DNA from: Lepas anatifera | Taxonomy: Eukaryota > Arthropoda > Thecostraca > Lepadidae | Direction: 5' to 3' | Length of the DNA stretch: 64,000 bases | NCBI GenBank assembly: GCA_034440635.1 | Contig: JAOTON010000056.1 | Location: 1,273,501 to 1,337,500 of the forward strand | Shown here: positions 10,460 to 21,548 of the stretch, piece after piece | Layout: every line of letters begins with the position of its first letter | Numbering within the stretch: position 1 is the stretch's first letter | The notes under the pieces: generated by a model | Told to the model about the DNA's origin: nothing | Database searches by the model: none | What the model saw: the letters and a program-made list of their open reading frames with translations, nothing else | Made by a program: the position numbers and the translations under genes

Positions 10460-10714
10460 CTGTCCCCACGCAGGTCACACATGATGGTGATTGGTGTTTT
10501 AGGGCACGTCAGCTTCTTTGGCTATATGTGCCCAGGACACAGTTCACACAAAGTTGGCACTAGCTCAGATGACAGTGAAACGAAGCTCAGTGCAACTCGA
10601 ACACTGTCCAACACGCAGCATCCAACCCCATACTTCTCCCCCCATCCCTTCCGTCAATGAACTTATATCTTTCCAAGCTCTCCAAAACATTTCAAAATGC
10701 ATTTCCTCATCCTA
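10460..10714. other. Intron with short SINE-like motif
   Basis: 10503-10530 (gggcacgtcagcttctttgg and ctatatgt) recurs at 36058-36087, pointing to a shared short interspersed element end. The final bases 10711-10714 (ccta) are a candidate target duplication of the next element. Confidence 0.4.
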
Positions 10715-10759
10715 CTGCCGTGGGAAGGCAAAGACCGTAACTCGATTTTCTTAACTTTT

Positions 10760-12148
10760 CAGGAGAAGCAAACAACCGTTTTTCTTCATAACTCTGGACC
10801 TAGTCAGTTTTTTTGTTTGAGTTTGATATCACCGGAATCGTTGAAATGAGCTGCATCTTTCCATGTACCTCGTTTCATTCAAAACAAACTATATCTTTAA
10901 CAAATTATACAAACGTGTTTTGCCTTCCATCTTTTGGTCACAAACGTCAATATGAAATCAGACAAAAAGGGCGTAGAAGCAGGCAAAAGACCGTAAATGA
11001 ACAGTTTCATTCATTCCAATACCAGGCAGAAGACCGTATCTACTTGATTCATTCATTTTGTGCCCAGTCAAGTCAGTCTAGGCAGCATTTGGTATGGGAG
11101 ATTGAAACTTTTCCTCGCTACGGGATCAGACACCGTGTTTTCTGTACCACCCTTTAGTCACGCTAAGGTGACTGAGCATCCTGAAAACCCAAATGACCGA
11201 TGCAGGTCAGCTTCTGCATAACTAATGCTCAATGAGCAGTGGGCACTCCGGGGCCAATATTCTATCGTCGGTATCTAGCCTGGCTGAGGTAGATATAGAA
11301 CAGCTTCGCATAAAAGGTGCATTTAATCATCAAATTCCATCACATTTCAAGTGTGACCACCAAGGAAACAAAATGAGCTCGGAAGACGTTAGGAAGAACG
11401 CATTATAAGCTCACTGCGATCAATCTATCGCATGAGATCACGTACTTTTGGAGACTTGTGATCTGCCCAGAATATTCGTTTGTGGAAAGTCAACAGATGA
11501 AGAAGCCTTTCACGAATTCCTCCCAGTTTGATCGCATGTACGCCGCGTGCTACGGAGTGTCTTGTGGGCGCCATAGCAGCGTTGAAATTATTCCTTCATG
11601 GATCCAACGTTGTCCTTGTTGAGTTGTGCGTCGTTCTTTTGAACACAAGCGGATGACCACGCCGTAACTGAATCACCTTGATATGAGCCAAATATGGGCG
11701 TTGGCCATCCTCACTCAGCCTCTTCAACTTTGTCTGGCTTACAGCGTTTTCTGTGTAGGAGAATGTCCTGGACGCATTTCTAAGATCACCAATGATTTCT
11801 TAATAGCGCTCTTGAAGTCCACTATGTCCACAGACCGATCCAAGTTTCTTCAAGCTCTTATTGTAAGCTCGATGAATGGAATCGGCTGCCATCGACGTGT
11901 AACACTTCTAGAAATACATCAAGGTCACTTTCCGAAGTTATAAATCTTTCGGGCGAACAAACTGGGTCAATGCTGTAATCAAAGTTCAATGTTTTTTTGT
12001 GCACATCAGTTATTCAGCTTAAGGGTAAAATATTCAGTATAGCGATGGCCCTCCTCGAATCTAAAACAAGGAGAAGGTAAGTGCCAGTGGAGGAGGTGCC
12101 CTAATTGTACTTCCCTCTGGAGAAGAACAGTTTTCCCACCGCCCCGGT
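10760..12148. other. Interior of the 4.4-kb element, no gene seen
   Basis: Low-complexity AT-rich DNA with two further copies of the subterminal AGGCA(A/G)AAGACCGTA motif near 10977 and 11027. Short open frames here show no family signature. Confidence 0.5.
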
Positions 12149-12968
12149 GGGAAAACTGTGCAGCAGCACTCGCGCCGAGCTTGTTATCCGAGCGGCGCTG
12201 GAGAGACTGGCGGAGATGGCGCCTCATTCGAGCTCATCATTGTTATCTGCACAGATTCCCAGGCTGCCCTCGCGACCCTTGCGAGCTGTGCGGGCGCCCA
12301 ACGGACCCCGATGGGCGCATTGTTGCGTCGTCTCCACCTCGAAATCGCGGCCAGAGGTCAGGACACCTTCCTGCAGTGGGTTCCGGCCCACTGTGGGCTT
12401 CTTGGAAATGAAAGAGCGGACGCGATGGCTTAGGGAGCCTCCGGCCTCCCACAGGAAAACGCACCTGCGGACGTCCGCGGTCTCGTCCGAGCCGTCGACT
12501 GCATCACCTCCAGGGTCTGGCGTTGCTGCTGGTCTGACAGCCTGTTCAGATGCATCATGGGAGACTGGATGCCGACACCGGTCCTCACCCAGAGCCGGAA
12601 AGACATTGTCAACGCTAACCAGCTGCGGGCGGGGCGCTGGGGACTCTCCAGGTGTACCGCCACCGCATCAGCCGTCTTCCCTCCCGCCCCTGCGAGCAGT
12701 GAGCGGAGCGTGCCTTGCAGCACGCTGCCTCGTCTGCCGCAAATGCCAGGACACCGGACACTCCGGAGCACGTTCTGCTCTGGAGCCCTTGTCTGGTGGG
12801 CAGTGTGGCTCCACTTTTCGGTAGCTTTCATCCAGGTCCAGCACAGCTTCGGGTCAGGGGGGGGCGTGGTGGCTTTGGCTCGCGACTACCTGATACCGAG
12901 AACGTATCGGCTACGACCAGCACGGGGGACTATTACACCACCACACCACCACACCACCACCACCAGTC
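12149..12968 (+). mobile_element. 5'-truncated LINE fragment with RNase H and knuckle
   Basis: Only the 3' end of an I/R1-group LINE remains: ICTDSQAALATLAS and LQWVPAHCGLLGNERAD (RNase H), then NQLRAGRWG and a broken Cys/His region (CLVCRKCQDT). It ends in an (ACC)n run at 12939-12965. Layout and trinucleotide tail mirror the LINE at 3731-7941 but the sequences differ, so it is a related, older family member. A 43-bp duplication follows at 12999-13085. Confidence 0.75.
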
Positions 12969-13249
12969 TAAAAAAACAGGATGCCACATTGAATGCGTCT
13001 CTTCCCGCCGGGCCCTCGTGCAACATTACGAAAGTGAATGTGTCTCTTCCTGCCGGGCCCTCGTGCCACATTACAAAAGTGGACTTCGCACCTGATTTTG
13101 TTGACAGACCAACTGGTGCGAAATTCTCGTTGTACATCACAAGTCGGGACAAGAACTGAAAATTTTGTATGGAATGAATGGGTACAAAAACACCCTATCA
13201 TATCCGCAGTGAGGATCATTTGCCTGGGGCTCCACTCTCGCTCCAAACC

Positions 13250-13763
13250 ATGAGGGTATGCCTGTTGTGCCTGATCTCTGTGCTGGGCGTACTCAGCACA
13301 AGTGCGACACCCCGCTGTGAAGACGCACAAATGTTCGTTGTTAGCCTTGCGCGTGGAACGTTTCTCACCATTCTGACGCGTGAAACCTATGTTGAGGTCC
13401 TGAACCACCATGCAGAAGCTACTTTATGGGCAGATATTTTCCTCTGCCTCTACGAAGTGTTCATATATGGCTCTGTCAAGTCAGCCGGCAAGTACCTGCG
13501 GTTCGGGGCATACAAGTATATATCATGGGATGCCACCGGGTTGTATGCCATTATGTGGCGCTCGAAGACTTCTCTGCATGGCTTGTTAGCTGACATATCG
13601 ACCTCGTTTGTCCTGAGGGGCAGTCATGGTGTTGGCGGCCTATGCCATCGTTGTCAAGCAGAGTGGCTTCACACAGCCAAAGCGGTACCTTCGTCTGGGG
13701 GCAAGGGCTAATCGAAGTGCTGGCGTTGGTTGCGGCGATTCCTCGTGCACGCACAACAGATGA
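13250..13763 (+). pseudogene. FGF-like (beta-trefoil) secreted protein, frameshifted
   Basis: ATG at 13250 in an acc-ATG-a context opens a frame with an N-terminal hydrophobic signal (MRVCLLCLISVLGVLST). It is followed by GTFLTILTRETYVEVL and EVFIYGSVKSAGKYLRFG, a pattern like strands of the FGF fold (hydrophobic strand, then IxGVxSxxYLxM). After about residue 130 the similarity moves to another frame at 13641, with YAIVVKQSGF and KRYLRLGARANRSAG, resembling the FGF C-terminal strands, ending at a TGA at 13761-13763. One base too many near 13638 explains the shift. It has no introns, so it could be a retrocopy. FGF assignment is by pattern only; another beta-trefoil is possible. Confidence 0.42.
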
Positions 13764-13884
13764 CGCCAAGTGGCCCATTCATGGGTGCTTTTTGAACGAA
13801 AGTGATTCAGTTTGGCCTGGTAACAGGCTGCTGAAGTGGTTGCCTAACATTGATGGTAACCTACTGCTCACGGATTTTGCTGTT

Positions 13885-14795
13885 ACCCGCGCCCCGGTGG
13901 GGCTCCGAACCACCTTCGCCTTGGTGGAGGGAGGGGGGTGTTTGAAAACCCCTCGAACTCGGCACCTACGCGGAATAGCGAAAAAAACGCGAAGACTGGT
14001 GGATACCTCATTCATATTCATGCAGAAGCTACAATGGTCACTTTTGGCTCAGGTCAATATTGAGGTCATGACAGGTCAAAGAAGGATGCATGTTAGGGTA
14101 GTGCTTTTGGGCTCTAGAGTCTGATAGAGTTGAATTAGAATCATTTTAGGCACCATTCGCTTCTTCTCATCACGGTGAATCGAATAATGTATAATGTGAC
14201 TATGTTAGGTCAGAACACAAAAATAATGTGACCTCAGGTCAGGTCAAGGTCACTTTCCGACCTAGCATAGTCAATATACATAGCAGTCAACTCGTAAAAG
14301 CAATCTAAATGTAATGGTTTCAAAATACAAGCCATATCAAATCCTGCAAAGTTATTGACCCAAGTCTGAAAACTGCTTAAGTATCCCCAGATGACCTAAC
14401 AGAGGTCATAGGTAAAATATTGCAGCATGAACCTGAAAAGGGACCCAGGATACTACGATTTGGAGAATACGAAGGTATTCGCAGCTGTATCTACACAAAT
14501 ACAGCCCAATTCCTGTTTTCCTCATGTATTTCCCATGGAGAAGTCATGATCCGTACCTGACCCTAGGTCATCGATTTGAAAAATCCCGGAATACATTTGT
14601 AGCACTCGGTGGGGCTATTATGTGTAATAAGTTTCAGTCTGATAAGTTTACCCATTTCTTACTTATGTCACCTAAAACATTTTTGGAGGTGAGGTCACTT
14701 GACCTGCACTGGTGACCTGACCTGAGATGACCCAACCTTAAACTTTTTTTTTTGGGGAGGGGGGGTGTTCAAACCCCCTCTCTTGGGGCGAGAGT
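13885..14795. mobile_element. CACGCGC-family palindromic MITE, copy A (decayed ends)
   Basis: Shares internal blocks with the copies at 21.5 and 63 kb: the ccaccttcgccttggtgg stem near its left end, paired TGACCT/AGGTCA motifs in the middle (14205-14275), and catgtatttcccatggag with acctgaccctaggtcatcga at 14522-14575. Ends are eroded (ttacccgcgcc at left, a G-rich/C-rich hairpin at 14752-14785). Confidence 0.55.
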
Positions 14796-15208
14796 TATAG
14801 CACACTGTGAACATCCCTGAATGTGGAGTTTTAAACCATTTTGTAACAGGAAAAAAACCGTGAGTGTATGTTACGTCGATTCGGGTGACTGCGAAGGCGG
14901 TTCTTCTAGTGGATCGTAGCAGGCAAAAAGCAAGTGGGTGAAAAGTGAGTTACGGTCTTTTGCCTGATAATTCACGCCACCAAAATAGACTTACGGCATC
15001 GCGGTAATTTTAAACCTATAAAATAATTAATTTATAATTTGAATTTTAACATGATATTCACGTCATCAGATGCAGCTTAACGTGCGCTTTCCAATGATAC
15101 CAAAAACCGAAAATCGACAATTTTCGAGTTACGGCCTTTTGCCTTCCCACGGCAGCCTAATATAAACACTTCTGCAACGCGACAAAGACGAGCATAAATC
15201 AGCGCAGT

Positions 15209-15572
15209 TAGTCTCCGGACACGCAGTCTGCGCACAGCCAGGTCTCCGGACACGCAGTCTGCGCGCAGCTAGGTCTCCGGACACGCAGTCTGCGCGCAGT
15301 CAGGTCTCCAGACACACAGTCTGCACGCATCCAGGTCTTCGGACACATAGTCTCGCCAGCCATGTTCAGGACACGCAGTCTGCACGCAGCCAGGTTCACA
15401 GACACGCAGTCTGCGCGCAGCCATGTCTCAGGACACGCAGTCTGCACGCAGCCAGGTTCACAGACACGCAGTCTGCGCGCAGCCAGGTCTCAGGACACGC
15501 AGTCTGCACGCAGCCAGGTCTCAGGACACGCAGTCTGCACGCAGCCAGGCCTCAGGACACGCCAGTCTGCGC
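15209..15572. repeat. 31-bp minisatellite abutting Lar exon 12 donor
   Basis: About 12 units of 30-31 bp built on gacacgcagtctgcgcgcag and ccaggtct. The last unit ends about 12 bases from the GT donor of exon 12 at 15583, so the array occupies the very start of the downstream intron. Confidence 0.93.
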
Positions 15573-15583
15573 ACTTCTCTCAC

Positions 15584-15809
15584 CGGCCATCTGGGTGGTG
15601 ACGCGGATCTTGGCGGGCGCCCTGTACTCGCTGTCGTTGGGCACGGCGGTGACGTTGACGGTGTAGGTGGTGAAGGGGGAGAGCTCGTCGATGGTGACGC
15701 TGCAGGCCTGCGCGGAGCTGCTGCTGTAGTCGCACCGGCCGGCGTCCACCACCAGGGCGCGCGGCTGCACGTGCTGCGACTGCGTCACACCCTCGGCGTC
15801 CAGGAACTC
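15584..15809 (-). CDS. Lar: Lar exon 12: rest of FN3-9
   Basis: Phase 0 to 1, 226 bases. Starts EFLDAEGVTQSQ, contains the strongly conserved DELSPFTTYTVNVTAVPND and ends KIRVTTQMA, as in insect FN3-9. Two cysteines (CDYSSSSAQAC) within the D-E region are a possible disulfide not in the insect sequence as remembered. Acceptor gccgcag; donor gtgaga. A 31-bp minisatellite begins about a dozen bases into the downstream intron. Confidence 0.94.
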
Positions 15810-16260
15810 CTGCGGCGGCGCACGGACGCGCGTCAGGTCAGACGCCGCTCTCCAGTCTCACAGCGATGCGCGCTGACTTCACAACCGCACCCCCTGGCAC
15901 AGCGGTGCCATTTCTATCTTCGGTAGAAACAAACCAGGAGTTATTTTGTCAGCTGGAAATTCAAAAGACAATATCTCAAGCGTGTATACCTCCACCAATT
16001 TAACACAATTCTGTTCCAACAGAACTTCGAGATGCAATCGCAAAATTTTATTGAAGGCAATTAAAATGGAACCGGCTGCCTGGATCTCACACCACCAGGC
16101 AGGCCGCCGCCTCCAGGGCGTGGGAGGCTGGTGGATCAGCAATGTTGGCAGCAATCTGCACAGTGGTTGAAACCACTTATTTCACCGGTTTCAACCGGCT
16201 GACTACAACCCAGGTGCCAAAAGGGAACAAAAACTGCATTAATTTAGATAGCAATTGGAA
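15810..16260. other. Intron with an orphan hAT-type terminus
   Basis: 16138-16245 (aatgttggcagcaatctg, ttcaaccggctg, gtgccaaaaggg) resembles one end of the hAT-like element at 26156-28223. No partner end was found nearby. The rest is unrecognised. Confidence 0.4.
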
Positions 16261-16261
16261 C

Positions 16262-16520
16262 CATAGGCGGATCCAGGGTTACTGATAGGGAGAGGAGGCA
16301 CATGGCGGGGAGGGGGCACCCCAACCAGGGCGGTGTCTCTTTTGAACGTCAAAACATAGCAGATGGGCCCCAAACCCTATCGCGGGGGAGGGGGGGCGAT
16401 AATCGCATGCTGGGAGAGAAGGGGGAAGCAACATTTCACGGGGTGGCGTGACCAATTCAGAGGGCGTCGAGGATCAATCGAGAGGAGCTAGTGATCCCCT
16501 CCTTGCCCCCTGGATCCGCC
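16262..16520. mobile_element. GGCGGATCCAG-type MITE
   Basis: Inverted ends aggcggatccaggg (16265) and ccctggatccgcct (16507-16520) enclose about 250 bp of G-rich DNA. The flanks share ttggaa, a degraded target duplication. Same terminal motif as the better preserved copy at 30381-30757. Confidence 0.6.
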
Positions 16521-17339
16521 TGTTTGGAAATTGCAGGTCACGTGAATCGAATCACCATTTCCAGTGTCAGGGTAAGTCTAGTTAGGTATTTGAGTACTTA
16601 ATAGCTCCATAACTGCACTTAATCGCGTATATCAGAGGCATCATAAATGTTAAGCGGGTCAATCATGGCTCTAACCATTCCTCGGGCAGCGCTCGATATC
16701 GTAGCATGAAAGCCCATTAATTTCAATGCTGGATATTAAAGCATTCAATGGCACAAGTCGTCCAAAGTTTGATAGGCTCTCCCTGATCGAATTCTTAAGA
16801 ATCGAAGAATCCCGTTATTTTATCACACAAATAAACAAATCTTAATAAATCACATCTTATTTTTTGACGGAAAATATCACAATTTTAAAATGTCAAAATT
16901 GTAGCTCAAACCGCACATCAGATTCGAAATCAACGCCTTTGGCAAAGTCGAGTAAAAAAACTCACACTCCAGACTAATTTTATGATCTTGCTTTCGCTGC
17001 ATGTATGTAATGCATGCATGCATGTAAACTGTATATCAGCTGTATTGTGGATGCATTAGCTATACTTGAGACGTTCAACGCAGGGACTGGGAATGACTCT
17101 GGCTTGGAAATTGGTCACTAAATGCTGCTGCTTGACTCCTGCCTATAGATAGTGCTTCCCTCCTTTCCACTACCATTTGACCGTGGTTGTCAAATGCTGT
17201 GGTGCAGTGAAACGGAGTACAGGATCACTCTATTAACCCTTTTGAAACGTTCACATGTGCTTCATGATGAGTCTCACATTAATGTTAACCCTCAAAAAGA
17301 GGAGCTGAGAAGTCAAGTGAGATTTATATGGGGCATTTT

Positions 17340-17565
17340 CACCACCGGCGGATCCAGGCCTTCCGATCGAGGGGAGGGGGACACGGTCGGGAGGGGCGTC
17401 ACTTCTGGACGGCGAACCCTATCACGGGGGCGCCCATACTCGCAGCTTGGGGAGGGGCAGGGGCTGGGAAGCGACACTTTAAAGGGCGCCATCGACCGTT
17501 CAGGGGATGCTAAGGGTAGATCGGAGGGTAGGCTAGTGCCCCTTCCCTGGATCTGCCGATGTTTG
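17340..17565. mobile_element. GGCGGATCCAG-type MITE, second copy
   Basis: Ends ggcggatccaggcc (17348) and ccctggatctgccg (17546-17560) around a G-rich core that resembles the 16262 copy in composition (ggcgaaccctatcacggggg against ccaaaccctatcgcggggg). Target duplication not clear. Confidence 0.5.
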
Positions 17566-18823
17566 GTATCAATCTTTAGTGTTCTGAGACCGGAACTTTT
17601 TCCAGAGGAGAATATTCAGCAGTTCCTTCTGGAGTCCGAATTAAGGCATGGACCGCTTGTAGAACCCCCTCATGCAGGCAGCTGGCGACAACACTTTACA
17701 GGAGCAAAACCCTGCCCTTCCTGATTCGATACTGCAAAAAAAAACTATTTAAAAACATGCACATGTCATACATTGGAATCAGCTAACCAATCTTCATATC
17801 CCAGATAAACAACTTGAGAGTCTTCCTTTCTCACTTATTCCTAGTTTCCAAGAGGCACACACACTACATTGAGAAATGGTCTTCATAAGAAAGTGTAGAA
17901 AAGTGTGAAAAAATGCATGGGCATGATCCCCACTGAAAATTACCAAAAGTGACCTGGAACTATCCAAACTCGGCCACGACCACTATTCTATCCACGATTC
18001 CAACATGAACCAAATCAGCTGCGGGGTGGCGGCCCGTCCCCTCAGAGGAAGGCTGGCCTGCCGAGCCAAACTCTCCGTAAGGACAAGGCTGAAATCGGTG
18101 GTAAAGCTGGGGCCACCTTACAATTCCCCTTAAAGTACCAACCCCAGGTGGAGCTGGCCAGTTGGACTGGCCTACACACCCTTCACCGGTGAAAAGTTTA
18201 ACGGTTCGACAATACCTATGCTATATTCTAGCTCCCTCCCCCCGCGAATCCGTGGTTATGCAAAAAAATGTCGAAATTTCGCTTACTCTTAGTCAGACTG
18301 GCCCCAACTGCGCGTTGGCGGTGGGCGGTGCTGGGAGCCTTTTACAACGGACATGGCTGGCGACATAAGCATGCATAGAGATCGCTTTGCCAGACGCAGT
18401 GCAGTTTTTCCTGGCCGTCTGTTGGTCTTTTCTAACTTCTGAGACACAGTTGTATGCCCTGGTCCATTTGCACCGGATAATATAAAGTTCGCAACCGCCA
18501 AATCACACTCAACCTTTTCTATAATATTGGAGAGAAACGCTCGGGATGAATTCGTTTGTTGCTGAAATCGGGTAATCTTATTTTAAATCTACGGACACCA
18601 TCGGCACCCAGTGAACAGAAAACACGGCAGTCTCACCGCCGGCCAAGGACTGCCGACAGGTACGGCTCACTAAGTCTAACACTCGAGAATAACCTATGCA
18701 AACATTATCCTAAGTCCAAACAATCCACATTCGAGCATTCTATGATTTAATACATGAGCGGATGTCGGCTACACAACCTGTACTTTGATTTGGATTTCTG
18801 GACGTTAGCTGTCATTAGCGTAC
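17566..18823. other. Intron between Lar exons 11 and 12, nothing recognised
   Basis: No gene-family similarity or clear repeat in either strand. Scattered short open frames are composition-driven. Confidence 0.5.
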
Positions 18824-18988
18824 CTTGACGGCGTCGTAGCGAACTTTGTAGGAGCGCGGGTTGAGGTGCTTGGGCGGTCCCCAGGTCAAGGACATGCCGT
18901 GGGTGTGGACGTCCCGCGCCCGCAGGTTCATCGGCACGTCGATCGGCTTCACGCGGACCCGGATCATGTCCGAGAGGCGACCCAGGCC
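18824..18988 (-). CDS. Lar: Lar exon 11: end of FN3-8 and start of FN3-9
   Basis: Fifty-five codons, phase 0-0. Starts GLGRLSDMIRVRVKP, passes the linker IDVPMNLRARDV, contains the core Trp in LTWGPPKHLNP and ends VRYDAVK. It aligns with insect Lar nearly without gaps. Acceptor ccgtgcag; donor gtacgc. No neighbouring reading frame competes with it. Confidence 0.93.
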
Positions 18989-19767
18989 CTGCACGGAGGG
19001 GAGCGCTTTAGAGCATCAGTCAACTGGGCCCACGGCCACCACCCGCCGGGGAGTGGCAAATACAAGACAAAGGCACGTTGATGAATTGGTTGCGATAGCA
19101 CTGCTGAAACATCAGCCAAGTAAAATTGGAGTCCGGGCACATGCTTGGACCGATGGGCTAAGCCGATGATGACCGTTTTGCTAGTGCAGTTGAATTGGAG
19201 CACATATCCACCTCTATATGGCTTAACAATTATCGTTGTCCCAAGGACACCATGTGAGCCTTTTGCCAAAATGAAACCATGTCTACATTTGTTTCCCCAG
19301 AAACAGGCACTCCATTAACACCATGCCAAAAGTCATTCAACCGAGACAACGCTAAACCATAACTACCCAAGAAACAGTCAAGCTATTCGATTGGGGGAAC
19401 TCCAGTGTTCCAAAAACGGGTAATATAGACGACGAGTGTAAAATTTAAAAAAACTACAATATTGTGAGTAAATTAGAAACCTTAAAGTCCTTGCTGAAAT
19501 CCTTATTTCAGTTAAGAAAGAACTTTTCATAAGAAATTGTCTTACGATCATACATTTAATAAGTTCCTACACACCACGACTATTCAATTCTGGTAAAAGG
19601 AAATGCTTGAAAAAGAGTGGAAATTGAGTCAAGATAACACAGCTTGAGTGGAAAAGTCAGTTTGCCTGGGTGCTGCCCTCCACCCAGCAGCCTGGATTTG
19701 GAGCACTGGTGCACCCGGGTCGGGCCACCAGACTGCTTCTTCCCGGCGCCTCTGCAGCGCTCCGTAC
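18989..19767. other. Intron between Lar exons 10 and 11
   Basis: About 780 bp without a recognisable element; GC-rich near the exons and AT-rich in the middle. Confidence 0.6.
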
Positions 19768-19905
19768 CGTTTTACTGCGCGCGGCCACCATGACGGCGTA
19801 CTCGGCGTTTTTGTCGAGGTTCTCCAGCTCGGCAGAGCTTGTGATGGGTACACTCTTGTAGGACCAGGCGTCCAAGTCCACCTCCGGGGCCATGGCGTAG
19901 AAGAC
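19768..19905 (-). CDS. Lar: Lar exon 10: middle of FN3-8
   Basis: Forty-six codons, phase 0-0. The peptide VFYAMAPEVDLDAW leads into ELENLDKNAEYAVMVAARSKT, matching the LVNLEKFAQYAVAIAARFKT stretch of insect Lar. Acceptor gatcgcag; donor gtacgg, a weaker match but the only phase-compatible site at the expected place, since the next exon resumes exactly at GLGRLS. Confidence 0.9.
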
Positions 19906-20558
19906 CTGCGATCGGCGTCTGGTCAGCGGACGCTGCGGTATAGTGGGTGGTACGGCGCGTGCAGAGGAGCACGCCTGCAGACATTACTGACAGGCAACAC
20001 CAAGTGTTTATTGAAAGAGGTTCGCCTCAGAGGCAGGTGCGTCCGGGTCTAGTTCAATACTAACTGACCGCACGGCACGGGTCCAGCTCTCCTTACACGA
20101 CAAAAAATCAGAAGAGCAGGCCCTGGAAATGGTTAATCCACACGACAGCATTATATGCTCCTTCAGAGAGCAGCTGATTTTCCCAAGTTAACCCTCGCCA
20201 CAATGGGGGTTGTTTGTACACCCCCGGTGATTTTTCCGAGGGTGTTAAACGGCGGCGAGGAGCGCCGACTTTGCACACATTATCCTTAATCCACTGCAAA
20301 ACTGTTCTCAGAATATGATATTTGGAATCATCTCAGGTTAAATAACCAGGCCCGGTCAAGAGTCCTCACCTACAAAAATGTTTCAGATGGCAACAGTGCG
20401 AAAACATTCAATCTACAGACTAAATGGTTGATTATTGGGGCTTAAGGGCGCACCAACCTTAGTGGTTATATAGCGCCCAGCAGACTAAAGATTCATATCA
20501 GTGTCAGATCTCGCCAGTTGAGACCGCCTGTGGCGCAGCAGCAGCGGCGGGTGCTGAC
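19906..20558. other. Intron between Lar exons 9 and 10
   Basis: 20436-20470 (attattggggcttaaggg and cgcaccaacctt) matches the terminal module of the SINE at 56494-56618, in minus orientation. Otherwise nothing is recognised. Confidence 0.45.
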
Positions 20559-20777
20559 CTGGTAGCCGACGATCTGGGTGGCCGTGTGCACCTGCTCCCA
20601 CCACACCTCCACGCTGGCGTAGCTGGTCGCCATGGCGCGCATGTTGATGGGCGGCCGGACCAGGTCCGACTCCGTCCTCAGCTCCACCGGAGCACTCCAC
20701 GGACCCGCGCCCACGCTGGTGTTGGCGCGCACTTGAAACACGTACACCGCGCTCTCCTCCAGCCGCGGGAACACCAC
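20559..20777 (-). CDS. Lar: Lar exon 9: end of FN3-7 and first half of FN3-8
   Basis: Seventy-three codons, phase 0-0. Begins VVFPRLEESAVYVFQVRA, contains GAGPWSAPVELRTESD (G strand and linker), then VEVWWEQV and IVGYQ. The double Trp (WWE) is also found in insect FN3-8. Acceptor ccgccggcag immediately before GTGGTG; donor gtcagc. The acceptor is the founder of a ~55-bp tandem array extending to about 21010. Confidence 0.92.
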
Positions 20778-21010
20778 CTGCCGGCGGCCGCGGCAACTGT
20801 CAGTTCGTTCTCCGACCATAGCAGACTCCGCCTACCGGCGGCCGTGGAAACTGAAATTGCCCTCTCTCACCACAGCTCAAATAGCACCTATCGGCGGCCG
20901 CGCAAACCGTCAATTCCCTCTCTTACCACAGCAGAGACACCACCTACCGGGGGCCACGGCAACTGTTAGTCCCTTTCACACGACGACACCACTTACCGGC
21001 GGCCACGGAA
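20778..21010. repeat. ~55-bp array built on the exon 9 splice acceptor
   Basis: Four to five diverged units. On the minus strand the true acceptor reads ccgcggccgccggcag before GTGGTGT. Upstream units read ggccgccggtag, ggccgccgatag and gcccccggtag at about 20833, 20889 and 20944, each followed by G(G/T)-rich sequence (one is GTGGTGTC, copying the exon start). A last unit near 20993 has ggtaag. Confidence 0.8.
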
Positions 21011-21544
21011 CAGTCACAACAAACATCCCCACGACTGCCACCTCCCTGTTCGACATGACAGGACCACCTCCGAGTGCACACCCTAATTGGCACGAGGACA
21101 GGCGGCAGCTTTTCGTGCATAGCCAACACTAATTCCCAACTAGGCAATAGGGAAGGCCAGAATCTCGAGACTAGTTGGTCGCCAATTTCGAAGTCAAATA
21201 CGTTACGAGTCTTAAACGCGATTGACGGGGGCGGGTATTTTTCGGAGATTATACCGAAAGCGCTTTAAAAAGAATTCTTTGCCGAGTGAAGAAATTCCTT
21301 CCCGAACACTCATTTAATGCCTAAGCAAGGAGCTTTAGTTGCATAAGACACTTGTCAGATACCATGTCTGCTACTTTAAACACGGAGAACGCGATATTCA
21401 TTCGCGCAAGTGCCTCATTTCCAGCCAAGGGTAAGACATCCGTGGCCTGGTCCAGTTTCAATTTGTTTCCTCCGGGCGCTTACGGGTTGTTCTTTTTTAA
21501 ACATTTTGGTGTGCTGATTATGATATACTCATCAGAAATGCAAT
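21011..21544. other. Intron between Lar exons 8 and 9, near exon 9
   Basis: No gene or repeat recognised before the TTAA-flanked element at 21549. Confidence 0.5.
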
Positions 21545-21548
21545 TTAA

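Larger units (their letters stand above)
10715..15155. mobile_element. Putative 4.4-kb terminal-inverted-repeat element
   Basis: The left end (10715-10746) and the reverse complement of the right end (15123-15155) match at about 30 positions: CTGCCGTGGGAAGGCAAA, then GACCGTAACTCG. A subterminal motif AGGCAAAAGACCGTAA recurs near 10977 and 11027 on the left and, inverted, near 14963-14980 on the right. The flanks share ccta (10711-10714 and 15156-15159), a possible 4-bp target duplication. No transposase was recognised inside; the interior holds a LINE fragment, an FGF-like frame and a palindromic MITE. Confidence 0.5.

Noticed and set aside
12105..12824. 239-codon plus-strand frame as a host gene
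   Set aside because: It overlaps, in another frame, RNase H and Cys-knuckle remnants of a LINE, so it is a shadow frame.
15209..15572. CRISPR-like array
   Set aside because: Units are contiguous with no unique spacers; this is a minisatellite in a eukaryotic intron. The same applies to the other arrays.
18964..19269. Minus-strand frame overlapping Lar exon 11
   Set aside because: Different frame from the conserved FN3 reading, which alone matches insect Lar.
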